Positions 42,705 to 52,470 are shown, numbered from the stretch's first letter. The stretch: DNA of 64,000 bases from G963678255 sp963678255 (GCA_963678255.2 CAXXTW010000002.1:310001-374000); one strand, 5' to 3'. The notes: generated by a model from the sequence alone, not told the origin. Program-made: numbers and translations.

Positions 42705-44525
42705 ATGTATATAAGAGATTTAAAAAAAGGTGATAAGATTATTTTTAGACTCGTAGAGTCATACAGAGGACCAAATGGTCCAAGACAGAGGACTGTTTTA
42801 ACTTTTAATGAGTTAAATTTACCTAAAGAACAATGGAAAGAATTAGCTAATATTGTTGAAATGCTACTTTCAGGTCAAACTTTCATCAATAACAATACAG
42901 ATATTATAGATAAAGCCGAGAATATCGTTAAACTTATCAAAAGAAAAACAATTTTAAAAGTAGAAAATCAATATGATAAGGTAGAAATAGTTGAGAAAGA
43001 TATTCAAAATGTGGATTTAAACAGTCTAAAACATACAGAAGTCCGTTCAATTGGAGCAGAACACGTGGCTCTGTCTGTATATAAGGAGTTAGAAATAGAT
43101 AAGGTACTTAAAGAAAATGGATTTTCAGAGCACCAAAGAGAAGTTGCAGCTTTATCAATAATCGGAAGACTTGTTTATCCTGAAAGTGAGAAGTCAACAA
43201 GAGAATGGGCAATTAACAAATCAGGACTGGACTCCTTATTAAATACTTCATTTTCAAAATTATCAAATAACTCACTTTACCGAATAACAGATAAACTCTA
43301 TTCATTAAAAGAAACTCTAGAAAGTCATTTGATTGAAAAAGAGCGTAGTCTATTAAATTTAAAAGAGAAATTAGTTTTATTTGATTTAACCAATACGTAT
43401 TTTGAAGGTAATTGTTCATCAATACCAGGCGCAAAATTTGGTTTATCAAAAGAGAAAAGAAAAGATTGTCGATTATTGACATTAGGCTTTATCATAGATG
43501 AGAATGGTTTTCCAAAAACATGCAAAGTAATGGAAGGAAACCAAAGTGAGCCATCTTCTTTAGTTGATATGATTAAGCAACTGGAAGAAGCAAGTAATGA
43601 AAAAGACCGTTTGTTTAAAGATAAAATAGTCGTAATTGATGCAGGAATATCTTCAGAATCTAATTTAAAATACTTGTCTGATCAAGGCTATCATTACATC
43701 TGTGTTGCGAAAAATAAACCTTTCAGTTGTGAAGAAATTAACCAGTTAGAAGCTTCAGATATTTTTTCAACCCAAGACAAAGAGATTAAGGCAACCATTC
43801 TAAAAAAAGAGGATGAGACATATTTATACTGTGTGAGTCCAATGAAAAAAGTAAAAGAGCAATCAATGCTTGAAAGTTTTACAAAAAAATATATTCGTGA
43901 TTTAGAATTATTGAAAGAATCTCTAGCAAAGAAAAAAACGGTTAAATCGTATGATAAAATATTAGAAAAATTGGGCAGATTAAAAGAAAAACACAAATCG
44001 ATCTCGAGATTTATTGTAGTGGATATTGAACAAGAAGATAATCTTGTTCAAAGTATATCATGGGAAAACACATATTCTGATCAAAAGGACTTTTCTTATA
44101 ACGGTTCCTATTTTCTAAGAACCAATCTGAATAATTTTAATGAACAGGAATTATGGAATATCTACTCAACACTAACAAACATAGAATATTCATTCAGATG
44201 CCTTAAAAGTGAGTTAGCATTTAGACCTGTTTATCACAAAATACAGGTAAGGGCGGAGAGTCATTTATTTATAGCAGTATTAGCCTATCATATTTTGAAT
44301 GTTATCAGAACCAAATTAAAGGCTCATGACATAAATTTTTCATGGAATAAAACCAGAGAACTGTTATCAACACATAACCTTATTACAACAGAGATGAAAA
44401 CAGAAGATTCAAAAATAATAACTATTGTTCAGCCTTCAGATGCAAATGAGATACAAAAAAGAATATATAAGGCTTTAAACATCAAAATCAACCCAATAAA
44501 TAGAAAGATAATTAAGTTGCCGTAG
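42705..44525 (+). CDS. IS1634 family transposase (DDE)
   Basis: 606 residues, full length for the family. N-terminal 'MYIRDLKKGDKIIFRLVESYRGPNGPRQ' (family-typical basic start, here in two parts), then a DDE-type RNase H fold: first Asp in 'LVLFDLTNTYFEG', second in 'KIVVIDAGISSES', Glu in 'LTNIEYSFRCLKSEL' followed by 'FRPVYHKIQVRAESHLFIAVLAYHIL'. No frameshift or stop, so the element may still be active. The shadow frames on the other strand are not genes. Confidence 0.93.
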   Translation: MYIRDLKKGDKIIFRLVESYRGPNGPRQRTVLTFNELNLPKEQWKELANIVEMLLSGQTFINNNTDIIDKAENIVKLIKRKTILKVENQYDKVEIVEKDIQNVDLNSLKHTEVRSIGAEHVALSVYKELEIDKVLKENGFSEHQREVAALSIIGRLVYPESEKSTREWAINKSGLDSLLNTSFSKLSNNSLYRITDKLYSLKETLESHLIEKERSLLNLKEKLVLFDLTNTYFEGNCSSIPGAKFGLSKEKRKDCRLLTLGFIIDENGFPKTCKVMEGNQSEPSSLVDMIKQLEEASNEKDRLFKDKIVVIDAGISSESNLKYLSDQGYHYICVAKNKPFSCEEINQLEASDIFSTQDKEIKATILKKEDETYLYCVSPMKKVKEQSMLESFTKKYIRDLELLKESLAKKKTVKSYDKILEKLGRLKEKHKSISRFIVVDIEQEDNLVQSISWENTYSDQKDFSYNGSYFLRTNLNNFNEQELWNIYSTLTNIEYSFRCLKSELAFRPVYHKIQVRAESHLFIAVLAYHILNVIRTKLKAHDINFSWNKTRELLSTHNLITTEMKTEDSKIITIVQPSDANEIQKRIYKALNIKINPINRKIIKLP

Positions 44526-44865
44526 TGCCCCGCACTTTTAATTATGTATATTTTACAATGACTTACGATAAATTATGGTAAAGATGGGTTAAAATATACT
44601 TGATAGCATAAAGTATCGATAACTTATTGATATGTATATATAAAGATAAATAATTATATAATAAGTATTACAATATATTACTAAAATATAAGTTATTAAA
44701 TAATATATGTAATCATCCTAAATACTTAATTTTTTAAATATTATCATTCTTCAGAATCAATTTCTTTAAAATTCTTTCTTTGATGCATAATCTCCTTTCA
44801 GAGAAAGTGCTTGACTAAAGATTGTTTAAAAAAATAATTGAGAAAAAAATAATTTTGGAGGAAGC
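44526..44865 (+). other. Intergenic region between the insertion sequence and the TPR gene
   Basis: 340 very AT-rich bases. It holds the right end of the insertion sequence, the right arm of the 17 base inverted repeat (44576-44592) and a possible promoter for the TPR gene: TTGACT (44811-44816), 16 bases, AATAAT (44833-44838), then GGAGG before the ATG. Nothing else is recognised. Confidence 0.5.
44576..44592 (-). repeat. Right arm of the perfect 17 base inverted repeat
   Basis: TGGTAAAGATGGGTTAA, exact reverse complement of 42465-42481, about 40 bases outside the right end of the insertion sequence. Confidence 0.85.
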
Positions 44866-45975
44866 ATGAAAAGATTCACATCAATATTTATACTGATAAC
44901 AATGATGATGCTCGTCTTCACAGTTTCTTTATCTGCAAAAAGTCAAAAAATTAGAGGAAAATCAAAAGTAGATTTAAGATCAGCAAATCTTTATTTACAA
45001 AGTCAGAAATTTGAAAAAGCATTAGGTTTATATTTAAAAGTAATTGAAGAAACTCCAGATAATGTTGAGTCTCTTAAAAATATTGCTGATATTCACTTTA
45101 AATTTGGAATGGAACCCGAAGAAGGCATGATTCCTCTTAATGAATTTAAAGAATCAGCTGTTTATTATCAAAAAGTTAAAGCTGTTTTTGATTCGATACC
45201 TGATTGGAGAGAGTATAATGGATTTGAAGATATATATAAAGATACTAACCTTAAATTAAGAAGTATTTGGGCAAAAATATTCATTATTGGTCAAAATGAG
45301 TTAAGTGAAGATAGAATAAATGAATCTGAAGCTATTTTTGAGGATTTATTGCTTTTTGCACCTGATAGTATAAAAACTTATATGATGTTAGCTATGATTG
45401 AAGAAAAAAAGGGTGATAAAGAAAAACAAATGAAATATTTTAGTAGAATTCTTGAGAAAAACCCTAACAATGAACAAGTTATTGAAATAATGGCTAATAA
45501 TTTTTATGAAAAAGCTGAGTATGATAAAGCTGCTGAATACTATATTAGATTAACTGTTTTAAACCCAACAAAAGTTGATAATTTTTCTTATGCTGCTTTT
45601 TCTTATTACAACCTGAAAGATTATACAAAATCTTTAGAATATTTTGAAAAAGTCTATGAAATTGATCCAAATAATGTTGAAGCAATCGCAAACGCTGCTT
45701 CTATTGCTCAAACTCTTAAAAATGATGAAAAATCAAAAAAATACCTTATTTTAGCTTTTGAAAAAGAACCTTCGAAAGAAAATGCTGCTGCAATTGTTAT
45801 TTATCTTTCTGGAAAAAATTTGTGGGATGATGCGATTAAGTATGCAGAAAAATGGTATGAACTTGATAAATCTAATAAAGATGCTGTTCAAATGCTTCTT
45901 TATTTTGCTGATAAAGCTAATAATAAGACCATCAAAGCTAAATATCAAAAGATTTTCAATGATTTGAATAAATAA
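44866..45975 (+). CDS. Exported tetratricopeptide-repeat protein
   Basis: 369 residues with a signal peptide (MKRFTSIFILITMMMLVFTVSLSA). The mature protein is a chain of TPR units: 'ALGLYLKVIEETPDNVESLKNIADIH', 'MKYFSRILEKNPNNEQVIEIMA', 'AAEYYIRLTVLNPTKVDNFSYAA', 'SLEYFEKVYEIDPNNVEAIANAA' (each shortened here to its core: A..Y.K.L...P.N). It is a periplasmic scaffold, perhaps for envelope or secretion machinery; the partner is unknown. It has GGAGG before the ATG and its own terminator, so it is monocistronic. Confidence 0.82.
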   Translation: MKRFTSIFILITMMMLVFTVSLSAKSQKIRGKSKVDLRSANLYLQSQKFEKALGLYLKVIEETPDNVESLKNIADIHFKFGMEPEEGMIPLNEFKESAVYYQKVKAVFDSIPDWREYNGFEDIYKDTNLKLRSIWAKIFIIGQNELSEDRINESEAIFEDLLLFAPDSIKTYMMLAMIEEKKGDKEKQMKYFSRILEKNPNNEQVIEIMANNFYEKAEYDKAAEYYIRLTVLNPTKVDNFSYAAFSYYNLKDYTKSLEYFEKVYEIDPNNVEAIANAASIAQTLKNDEKSKKYLILAFEKEPSKENAAAIVIYLSGKNLWDDAIKYAEKWYELDKSNKDAVQMLLYFADKANNKTIKAKYQKIFNDLNK

Positions 45976-45990
45976 GTTTAGTTAACTTTT

Positions 45991-46021
45991 TGACGCAAAC
46001 CATTGGTTTGCGTCATTTTTT
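45991..46021 (+). terminator. Rho-independent terminator of the TPR gene
   Basis: TGACGCAAACC-ATT-GGTTTGCGTCA, an eleven-base-pair stem with a three-base loop, followed by TTTTTT, 15 bases after the stop. Confidence 0.92.
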
Positions 46022-46075
46022 ATTAATAATTAATATGGTTGAATTGAAAATTATTTTGAGTTGAAAGGATCTTTT

Positions 46076-46822
46076 ATGAATCTTGAATACATTACTAAAA
46101 ATGAATTTAGTATGTTAAAAAAAATCACTCAAAAGAAGTTTCGTCATCTTTACCAAAAAACAATTCTTGAAGGTGAAAACCTAATCTTTCAATTGATAGA
46201 AAGCAAAGTATTACCTACTGAAATATATATAACTGAAGATTATTTAAATTTAAAATCATTAAGTGCACTTTCAAACCAGATTCTATTTAAATTCATCAAA
46301 TACTCTCAGATTATAAGTCTTACTGATACTATATCTCCTCAAAAAATTATTGCTGTCTTTAATACCTCACTTAAACCTATCATTCTTGATGATAATCTCC
46401 TTTTTTTAGATGATATACAAGATCCTGGAAATTTAGGCACAATTATTCGTACTGCTTATGGTTTTGGCATTGATGGGCTTATTTTAACTCAAGGATGTTG
46501 TGACCCTTTTAATTGTAAAACTGTAAGATCTTCGCTTGGAACAGTTTTTTTATTACCTATTAAAATTGTTGAAGATGATTGGATTTACTCACAAAATGCT
46601 CTTAAAATTATTGCTGATACTGAATATTCAGTTAGTCTTTATGATTTTAAAGAACTAAAAAAACCATATATCCTCATGATTGGCTCTGAAGGAAAGGGTT
46701 TAAAAACCTCTTTTAAAGAAATTGCTGATATTAAACTACATATTCCCATGGCAAATAATCTTGAATCATTCAATGCTGCTATCACAACAGCTATTTTTTT
46801 GTACCATTTAAAAGGATTATAA
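46076..46822 (+). CDS. SpoU/TrmH family RNA 2'-O-methyltransferase
   Basis: 248 residues from the ATG at 46076 (AAAGGA upstream; an in-frame TTG at 46061 is less likely). An N-terminal substrate-binding domain ('EYITKNEFSMLKKITQKKFR', 'FILEGENLI'-like 'ILEGENLIFQ') precedes the knotted SPOUT domain: motif 1 'IQDPGNLGTIIRTAYGFG', motif 2 'LMIGSEGKGL', motif 3 'IPMANNLESFNAAITTAIFLYHL'. It methylates a ribose in rRNA or tRNA; the layout matches RlmB/TsnR-type 23S enzymes. It begins a run of genes with tiny gaps or overlaps that goes on to yihY. Confidence 0.92.
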   Translation: MNLEYITKNEFSMLKKITQKKFRHLYQKTILEGENLIFQLIESKVLPTEIYITEDYLNLKSLSALSNQILFKFIKYSQIISLTDTISPQKIIAVFNTSLKPIILDDNLLFLDDIQDPGNLGTIIRTAYGFGIDGLILTQGCCDPFNCKTVRSSLGTVFLLPIKIVEDDWIYSQNALKIIADTEYSVSLYDFKELKKPYILMIGSEGKGLKTSFKEIADIKLHIPMANNLESFNAAITTAIFLYHLKGL

Positions 46823-47812
46823 GTGTCTAAGTTTACTTTAACTGAAAAAATAAATAATATTTCTAATAAAAAATTGTGGCTTGCTCCTCTTGCAGGATAT
46901 ACTGATCGTTTTTTTAGAAAAATTGCTAAAAATAACGGGGCTGATGTATTAGTCAGTGAAATGGTAAGTGCTGATGGATTAATCTATAATTTTAAAAAAA
47001 CAAAAAAATATATTATCTACGATTTAATCGAAAAACCCTATGGAATTCAACTTTTTGGCGATAACCCTGATATTATGAAAAAAGCAGCTGAACTTGTTAT
47101 GCAATTTGATCCTGATTTTATTGATATTAATATGGGTTGTCCTGTTAAAAAAGTAGTAAATAGAAATTCTGGTTCTGCCCTGATGAGAAATATTGTACTT
47201 GCTCAAAATATCGTTTATAAAGTTAAAGAAGTTACAACTCGTTATAATATACCGCTCTCAGTAAAATTTCGATCAGGGTGGGATAATGACAGCCTTAACG
47301 CCCTTGAATTTTCACTTGCAATTCAAGAGGCTGGTGCAGATATTCTGATTGTTCATCCAAGAACAAAATCACAAATGTTTAGTGGTTTGAGTGATTGGGA
47401 TGTTATTAAACAAGTAAAAAATTATGCAAAAATTCCTGTTATTGGTAATGGAGATATTATCTCAAAAGAAAAAGCTCAACTGATATATGATCAAACTGGT
47501 TGTGATTCCATTATGATAGGAAGAGGAGCTTTAGGTAAACCTTGGTTATTTAATGAAATTATTGCTTCTCAAAAGAATTCTGAATTTAAAATTTCTTCTC
47601 AAGATAAGTTAAGAATAATTCTTGATCATATTGATTTAATAAGCCAATCAGAAAATGTTAATAAGCAAATTACTGAAATGAGAGCACATTTAGCATATTA
47701 TACAAAAGGTTTTAAGAATGGATCACATGCTAGAGAAATTATTTTTAATTCTTTTGATATTGATTTGATAAAAAATACACTGCACAGGTTGTTTAATGAC
47801 ATCACTTTCTAA
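46823..47812 (+). CDS. dusB: tRNA-dihydrouridine synthase (DusB-like)
   Basis: 329 residues, GTG start directly after the methyltransferase stop. FMN TIM barrel with 'WLAPLAGYTDRFFRKIAKNNG', 'FGDNPDIMKKAA', 'FIDINMGCPVKKV' (catalytic Cys), 'SVKFRSGWD', 'IVHPRTKSQMFSG', 'PVIGNGDI' and 'MIGRGALGKPWLF'. It reduces uridine to dihydrouridine in tRNA D-loops. It overlaps the next TPR gene by 17 bases. Confidence 0.95.
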   Translation: MSKFTLTEKINNISNKKLWLAPLAGYTDRFFRKIAKNNGADVLVSEMVSADGLIYNFKKTKKYIIYDLIEKPYGIQLFGDNPDIMKKAAELVMQFDPDFIDINMGCPVKKVVNRNSGSALMRNIVLAQNIVYKVKEVTTRYNIPLSVKFRSGWDNDSLNALEFSLAIQEAGADILIVHPRTKSQMFSGLSDWDVIKQVKNYAKIPVIGNGDIISKEKAQLIYDQTGCDSIMIGRGALGKPWLFNEIIASQKNSEFKISSQDKLRIILDHIDLISQSENVNKQITEMRAHLAYYTKGFKNGSHAREIIFNSFDIDLIKNTLHRLFNDITF

Positions 47813-48656
47813 TATGATATGGCAGGCTAAATGCATGCTAAAAAAAAACTGGTTAATGGCTGTTAATATTTTGGAAGAGGCTATTTCTATCTATCCTGAA
47901 GAAAAGGAACCGCTGTACGAATTGGCAGAAATTTACTCTAAATATGATAAAAGTAGAGAAGCTATAAATATTTATGAGAAAATTCTTAAATTGGATAGAA
48001 ATGATGACTATACCCGTTTTAAAATTGCTAATAATTATTTAGCGTTAAATGAACCTAAATTAGCTATTGTATATTTTAACGAAATAAAAGAACCCTTTCC
48101 TGAATCTGAATATAATAAAGCAATAGCCTATCAAAGATTGGGACAAGACAAAGAAACTATCTCTATCCTTAAAGAAATTGTAAATAAAAAATATGATAAT
48201 GACTTACCCTATATTTTTCTAGCTGAACAATATATCAAAATTCATGAATTTGAAAAAGCAATTGAAGTGTTAAATCTGATAATCTCAATCTCTGCAGAAA
48301 CAGGAGCTATTCTATTTTATAAAGGCTTATGCTACAGTTATCTGAATAATAATATTAAAGCTTATGTCAGTTTTCAAAAAGCTGAAAAACTGAATTATCA
48401 AAGTTCTAACTTTTATCATGCTTTTGGTATCAGTTGCGAAAAAATTGGTAAAACGGATGAAGCAATAGAATACATTGAAAAAGCAATATCTTTATTTCCT
48501 GATAGTTCAATAGCTTATTTAGACCTGATTAAAATTTTGATTAAAAATGGTCAATTTAATAAAGCTCAAGAAGTTATAGAAAAACTAAAAGTTGTTAGCC
48601 ATGCTTCTGCCGTTTTGGCTGAAAATATGATAAAAAGTTTTCATAATGAAGAGTAA
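47796..48656 (+). CDS. Cytoplasmic tetratricopeptide-repeat protein
   Basis: 286 residues, no signal peptide. Seven or so TPR units are visible, such as 'AVNILEEAISIYPEEKEPLYELA', 'AINIYEKILKLDRNDDYTRFKIA', 'AIEVLNLIISISAETGAILFYKG' and 'AIEYIEKAISLFPDSSIAYLDLI' (core pattern A...Y.KA..L.P). It overlaps dusB by 17 and the radical SAM gene by 11 bases, a sign of tight translational coupling. An interaction with one of those two enzymes is possible, but no sequence feature proves it. Confidence 0.8.
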   Translation: MTSLSNMIWQAKCMLKKNWLMAVNILEEAISIYPEEKEPLYELAEIYSKYDKSREAINIYEKILKLDRNDDYTRFKIANNYLALNEPKLAIVYFNEIKEPFPESEYNKAIAYQRLGQDKETISILKEIVNKKYDNDLPYIFLAEQYIKIHEFEKAIEVLNLIISISAETGAILFYKGLCYSYLNNNIKAYVSFQKAEKLNYQSSNFYHAFGISCEKIGKTDEAIEYIEKAISLFPDSSIAYLDLIKILIKNGQFNKAQEVIEKLKVVSHASAVLAENMIKSFHNEE

Positions 48657-50574
48657 AATTTTATCAATTCTACTAATTCAATTACCCGTCCCTCAACATA
48701 ATTATCAAAAACAAACTGGAAATATCCCTTTAGCTGCTGGTTATTTAAAACAATCTTTAGCTGGATTTACAAATGTTCAGATTATGATTCTACCTGAAAA
48801 AATTACTGCTTATTATTCTGATTTAGCTTTGATTAATCACATAGAACAGTTAAAACCTGATCTAATTGGCTTTACTGTATATTGTTGGAACTTATTTAGA
48901 ACAAAGCATATACATGATGTGTTAAAACAAAGATTCTCATTTATTTCTGTTGTTGGCGGTCCTGAAATCAATAAAGATAATCCCTTATTGAATGAGACTT
49001 CTTTCGATTATCAAATATATGGTGAAGGCGAAATCTCTTTTTGTCAGTTAGTTGAAAAATTATCCCAACAGACGGTCTCCTGTATAAAAATTGAAGATCT
49101 TATTTCTCCATATTTGCTAGGTGATATTGATTGTAGTATTGAAAACACAATGTTTTTGGAAACTCAAAGAGGCTGTCCTTATCATTGTAATTTTTGTTTT
49201 TACAATAAAGATAGAAAGAAAATCTTACAGTTTGACAGAACAAAGGTTCTTAAAGCTATCGATTATGCTTATCATCATCCTGAGATAGATCAAGTCTATC
49301 TGATGGATCCTGCTTTAAATAGCAGACAGGATCTTCATGATTTGCTTTGTGATATTAAAAAAATAAATAAGAATAACAAATTAAAATTCTATAGTGAAAT
49401 ACGTGCTGAAAGTATTAATGAACAAAATATTGATTTGTTTTCTGAATCAGGATTTATTGAATTTGAAGTAGGTTTACAAACAATTAATCCCATAGCATTA
49501 AAACTGATGAATAGAAATCATGATTTGATCCAGTTTACAAAGAGCTGCAAATTGATGTTAAAAAACAATATTACTCCTAAAATTGATCTGATCATCGGAC
49601 TCCCTGGTGATAATCTGAATGGATTTATTGATTCTTGTGATTATTTGTATGAACATGAATTAGATGAATCATTACAAATTTTCGCATTATCTCTGCTCCC
49701 TGGTACACAATTTAGAAAAGATTATAATAAATTCCAAATTGAATTTCAAACAAAACCTCCTTATAATATCCTCTCTAATATGGGATTTAATCATTCAGAT
49801 ATTAAAAAAGCTTTCCAAATAGCTGAAAAGAAATTTAATTTAAAACTGTTCCCAAAACCTTATCCTGATATGGCTTATCTCTCTTCCCACAAAATAACTG
49901 CTGGTTATGAATTATATTCCAAAATTATCCTTTATGACTCCTTATCCGATCAAGAAATAAGTACACTTAGTTCTCAACTGACCAACCCCTATCAGGTATT
50001 TATTATCAATCCTTTAATCTCTTGTGATGATATTAAAAAAACTATAAATTGTTTTACTTCAAATAATCCTCATACTTCTTTAGAATTAATTTTTTTTCAT
50101 TTTAAAGACATTAAGGCTATCGAACAAATTATATTATCGAGTAATCTATCAGAAAATTCTTATTTAGAAAATGATTTACTCTACTCTCAAGATGGTGTTA
50201 TGTGTAGATCTATCTGGATTTCTTTAATAAATAAAACTAAGATTTCTTTTAAATCTGAATATCAAATTAGAAATTTTTATTTATGGGATTCTGAAACATT
50301 ACCTACGATAAAAGATTTATTAAAATATGATGAATTTGATGGAATAATCATTGACAATCTACTTGAGACTAATAAACTTTACGAATGGCAGGATAATTTT
50401 TTAATGTCAATAGAGTGTGAAGAAAATCAGGATCTTTTACATTTTGTAAATGGCTTACCAGAAACTTTAATTTCCTTTGCTGACTTTGATGCACAACAGA
50501 GATGGAAAGAATTAAATTTCAAAGATGATTTTTGTTTTACTATACAGAATAATTTTTACTTAAAAAGAGGATGA
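48646..50574 (+). CDS. B12-binding domain radical SAM protein (C-terminal DUF4080-like)
   Basis: 642 residues. An N-terminal cobalamin-binding Rossmann domain ('ILLIQLPVPQHNY', 'NIPLAAGYLKQSL', 'DLIGFTVYCWN', 'VVGGPEIN', 'YGEGEISFCQLVE') is followed by the radical SAM core with C-x3-C-x2-C (GCPYHCNFCFY, near residue 176), 'VGLQTINPIALKLMNR' and 'KIDLIIGLPGDN'. The C-terminal 200 residues fit the DUF4080 type of extension. The substrate is unknown; relatives methylate or rearrange unactivated carbons. Overlaps the TPR gene upstream and the ABC ATPase downstream. Confidence 0.88.
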   Translation: MKSKILSILLIQLPVPQHNYQKQTGNIPLAAGYLKQSLAGFTNVQIMILPEKITAYYSDLALINHIEQLKPDLIGFTVYCWNLFRTKHIHDVLKQRFSFISVVGGPEINKDNPLLNETSFDYQIYGEGEISFCQLVEKLSQQTVSCIKIEDLISPYLLGDIDCSIENTMFLETQRGCPYHCNFCFYNKDRKKILQFDRTKVLKAIDYAYHHPEIDQVYLMDPALNSRQDLHDLLCDIKKINKNNKLKFYSEIRAESINEQNIDLFSESGFIEFEVGLQTINPIALKLMNRNHDLIQFTKSCKLMLKNNITPKIDLIIGLPGDNLNGFIDSCDYLYEHELDESLQIFALSLLPGTQFRKDYNKFQIEFQTKPPYNILSNMGFNHSDIKKAFQIAEKKFNLKLFPKPYPDMAYLSSHKITAGYELYSKIILYDSLSDQEISTLSSQLTNPYQVFIINPLISCDDIKKTINCFTSNNPHTSLELIFFHFKDIKAIEQIILSSNLSENSYLENDLLYSQDGVMCRSIWISLINKTKISFKSEYQIRNFYLWDSETLPTIKDLLKYDEFDGIIIDNLLETNKLYEWQDNFLMSIECEENQDLLHFVNGLPETLISFADFDAQQRWKELNFKDDFCFTIQNNFYLKRG

Positions 50575-50576
50575 TT

Positions 50577-51260
50577 ATGGACTTAATAATTTCTACAAAT
50601 AATATATTTAAAACATATGATATGGGGAAAATTCAGGTTGAAGCACTTAAAAATGCTTCAATTCAGATAAAAAAAGGTGAATTTGTCTCCATCATGGGAC
50701 CTTCTGGTTCAGGTAAATCGACCTTAATGCATATCTTGGGATGTTTGGATTCACCTTCCTCTGGGCAATACTTTTTGGATGGGGAAGAAGTGAGTGCCAT
50801 GAAAAAAAGCAAATTAGCTTGGATTAGAAATAGAAAAATTGGTTTTGTCTTTCAGACTTTCAATTTATTACCTCATCTTAATGTTTTGAAAAATGTCGAA
50901 CTTCCTCTCATGTATGCTGGTATTAATTCAAAAAAAAGATCTGATATTGCCAAAGATCTATTAAATAGACTTGGTTTAGGAGACAGACTTAATCACAAAC
51001 CCTCAGAGTTATCAGGTGGACAACGACAAAGAGTTGCTATTGCCAGAGCTGTAGTTACAAATCCTGCAATTATTCTCGCTGATGAGCCAACAGGTAATCT
51101 GGATTCCCAGTCAGGGAGTGATATTCTTTCTATTTTTAAAGAATTGCATAAAGAAAATAATACGATTATTATGGTTACTCATGATGCTCATATTGCAGAA
51201 ATTGGAGATAGAATCATTCATATTAAGGATGGAGAGGTTATTAATGGCAATCTCTCTTAA
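50577..51260 (+). CDS. ABC transporter ATPase, MacB/LolD type
   Basis: 227 residues from the ATG at 50577 (AGAGG six bases upstream; an ATG at 50571 overlaps the preceding stop). Walker A 'MGPSGSGKSTLMHILG', Q-loop 'GFVFQTFNLLPHLNVLKNVE', signature 'ELSGGQRQRVAIARA', Walker B 'AIILADEPTGNLDS', H-loop 'MVTHD'. It is the partner of the FtsX/MacB-like permease whose start overlaps its end by 17 bases. The pair is of the mechanotransmission type (lipoprotein release or export), not a classic importer. Confidence 0.95.
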   Translation: MDLIISTNNIFKTYDMGKIQVEALKNASIQIKKGEFVSIMGPSGSGKSTLMHILGCLDSPSSGQYFLDGEEVSAMKKSKLAWIRNRKIGFVFQTFNLLPHLNVLKNVELPLMYAGINSKKRSDIAKDLLNRLGLGDRLNHKPSELSGGQRQRVAIARAVVTNPAIILADEPTGNLDSQSGSDILSIFKELHKENNTIIMVTHDAHIAEIGDRIIHIKDGEVINGNLS

Positions 51261-52470
51261 AGAAAGTATTATCGTCGGTTTTCAGGATTTTTGGTCTCGA
51301 AAATTAAGAAGCTTGGTTACAATTCTTGGAATTGTTCTCGGAACTATGTCAATCATCGTGATTCTATCTCTAGTCAGGGGTATGAATCAGATGACTCTTC
51401 AATGGATGCAGGAAAGAGGCGGTTTACAAAAAATTACTGTGATGAGGAATTATGAATATGAAAATTCTCTCAATTTGCCTGCTTATTTTACTCTTAATGA
51501 GTTTCAATTTATCCGTTCTCTCATTCCAGAAGTTGAATATTTTAATGCTACTCTCTATGATCAATCTATGATAAAAAAAGGAGAAAAATCCTTTTCTGCT
51601 CGTTTGATCGGCACTTTTCCTGATTATGAAATTGTCGAAGAATGGACTGCTGATCAGGGAAGATTTTTTAAATCTTTTGATATTCAGGAAAATAATAATG
51701 TAATTGTTATCGGTTCTACAATTAAAGATGAATTGTTTGGAAATAAAAATCCTATCGGTCAATTACTTGATTTAGATGGTACAAAATTAACTGTCATTGG
51801 AGTAATGAAACACCGATACATGCAGTCTCAGGGAAAAATGTTTGGCGATAATCCTCTTGAATGGATGAATAGAACAGCTATTGTCCCTATTAGCACTATG
51901 ATTCATAAAATGTCTGTTAAAGATCAAATAGATGAGATAACTGTAAAAGCTCCTACAATGGATGCTTCTACTGTTCTTACTGATAAACTAAATAATATTC
52001 TTCTCAATCTGAGAAGAGGACATCCTGTTTTCAGAGTTGAATCTGCAAAAGAAGAAGCTGAAAAAATGAAAGAAAATTCTTTTATCTTTCAGATAATTTT
52101 CTTTTTTATTAGTTCTATATCTCTTATTGTCGGAGGTATTGTGATTATGAATATTATGCTCGCTTCAATTCAGGAAAGAACAAGAGAAATTGGGATTAGA
52201 CTGGCTATGGGTGCCAGAAGGATTGATATTTTTATTCAATTTCTTGTCCAAACTGTTTTAATTACATTTTTGGGTGGATTATTAGGTGTATTATTAGGTC
52301 TCTCTATTGTTAGATTTGTCGGTAATTTTTTAACTGTTAAAACAGCTGTGGACTTTTCTATGATTATTATTGCTCTGGTCGTCTCTGTTGGAGTTGGTTT
52401 CTTTTTTGGCATTTTCCCTGCCATTAAAGCCTCTAATCTAAATCCTGTTGAAGCTTTAAGATATGAATAA
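51244..52470 (+). CDS. MacB/FtsX-like ABC transporter permease
   Basis: 408 residues from the ATG at 51244 (GGAGAGG upstream). One membrane helix near the N-terminus ('SLVTILGIVLGTMSIIVILSL'), a large periplasmic MacB-type domain ('RGMNQMTLQWMQERGGLQKI', 'AYFTLNEFQFIRSL', 'IGSTIKDELFGNKNPIGQLLDL'), and three C-terminal helices with the FtsX core 'SSISLIVGGIVIMNIMLAS' and 'EIGIRLAMGARR'. With the ATPase it should export or release a substrate from the periplasmic face. No MacA or TolC gene is adjacent; an adaptor fragment lies at 63231-64000. Confidence 0.93.
   Translation: MAISLKESIIVGFQDFWSRKLRSLVTILGIVLGTMSIIVILSLVRGMNQMTLQWMQERGGLQKITVMRNYEYENSLNLPAYFTLNEFQFIRSLIPEVEYFNATLYDQSMIKKGEKSFSARLIGTFPDYEIVEEWTADQGRFFKSFDIQENNNVIVIGSTIKDELFGNKNPIGQLLDLDGTKLTVIGVMKHRYMQSQGKMFGDNPLEWMNRTAIVPISTMIHKMSVKDQIDEITVKAPTMDASTVLTDKLNNILLNLRRGHPVFRVESAKEEAEKMKENSFIFQIIFFFISSISLIVGGIVIMNIMLASIQERTREIGIRLAMGARRIDIFIQFLVQTVLITFLGGLLGVLLGLSIVRFVGNFLTVKTAVDFSMIIIALVVSVGVGFFFGIFPAIKASNLNPVEALRYE

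Larger units (their letters stand above)
42652..44536 (+). mobile_element. IS1634-type insertion sequence (boundaries approximate)
   Basis: A complete transposase gene fills the element. Ends are placed at AGTGC (42652) and GCACT (44536), which form a very short inverted repeat; TAGTGCCCC also occurs at both ends in the same orientation. No target duplication is obvious. The element carries its own promoter (42667-42693) and its codon use (A-ending on the plus strand) differs from deoC and the TPR gene at either side, as expected for a mobile element. A wider element bounded by the 17 base inverted repeats (42465-44592) cannot be excluded. Confidence 0.65.

Noticed and set aside
42651..44530. 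TAGTGCCCC at both ends of the insertion sequence as target duplication
   Set aside because: Its right copy is part of the AGTGC-CCC-GCACT hairpin that looks like the element's own end, so direct repetition is probably not a duplicated target.
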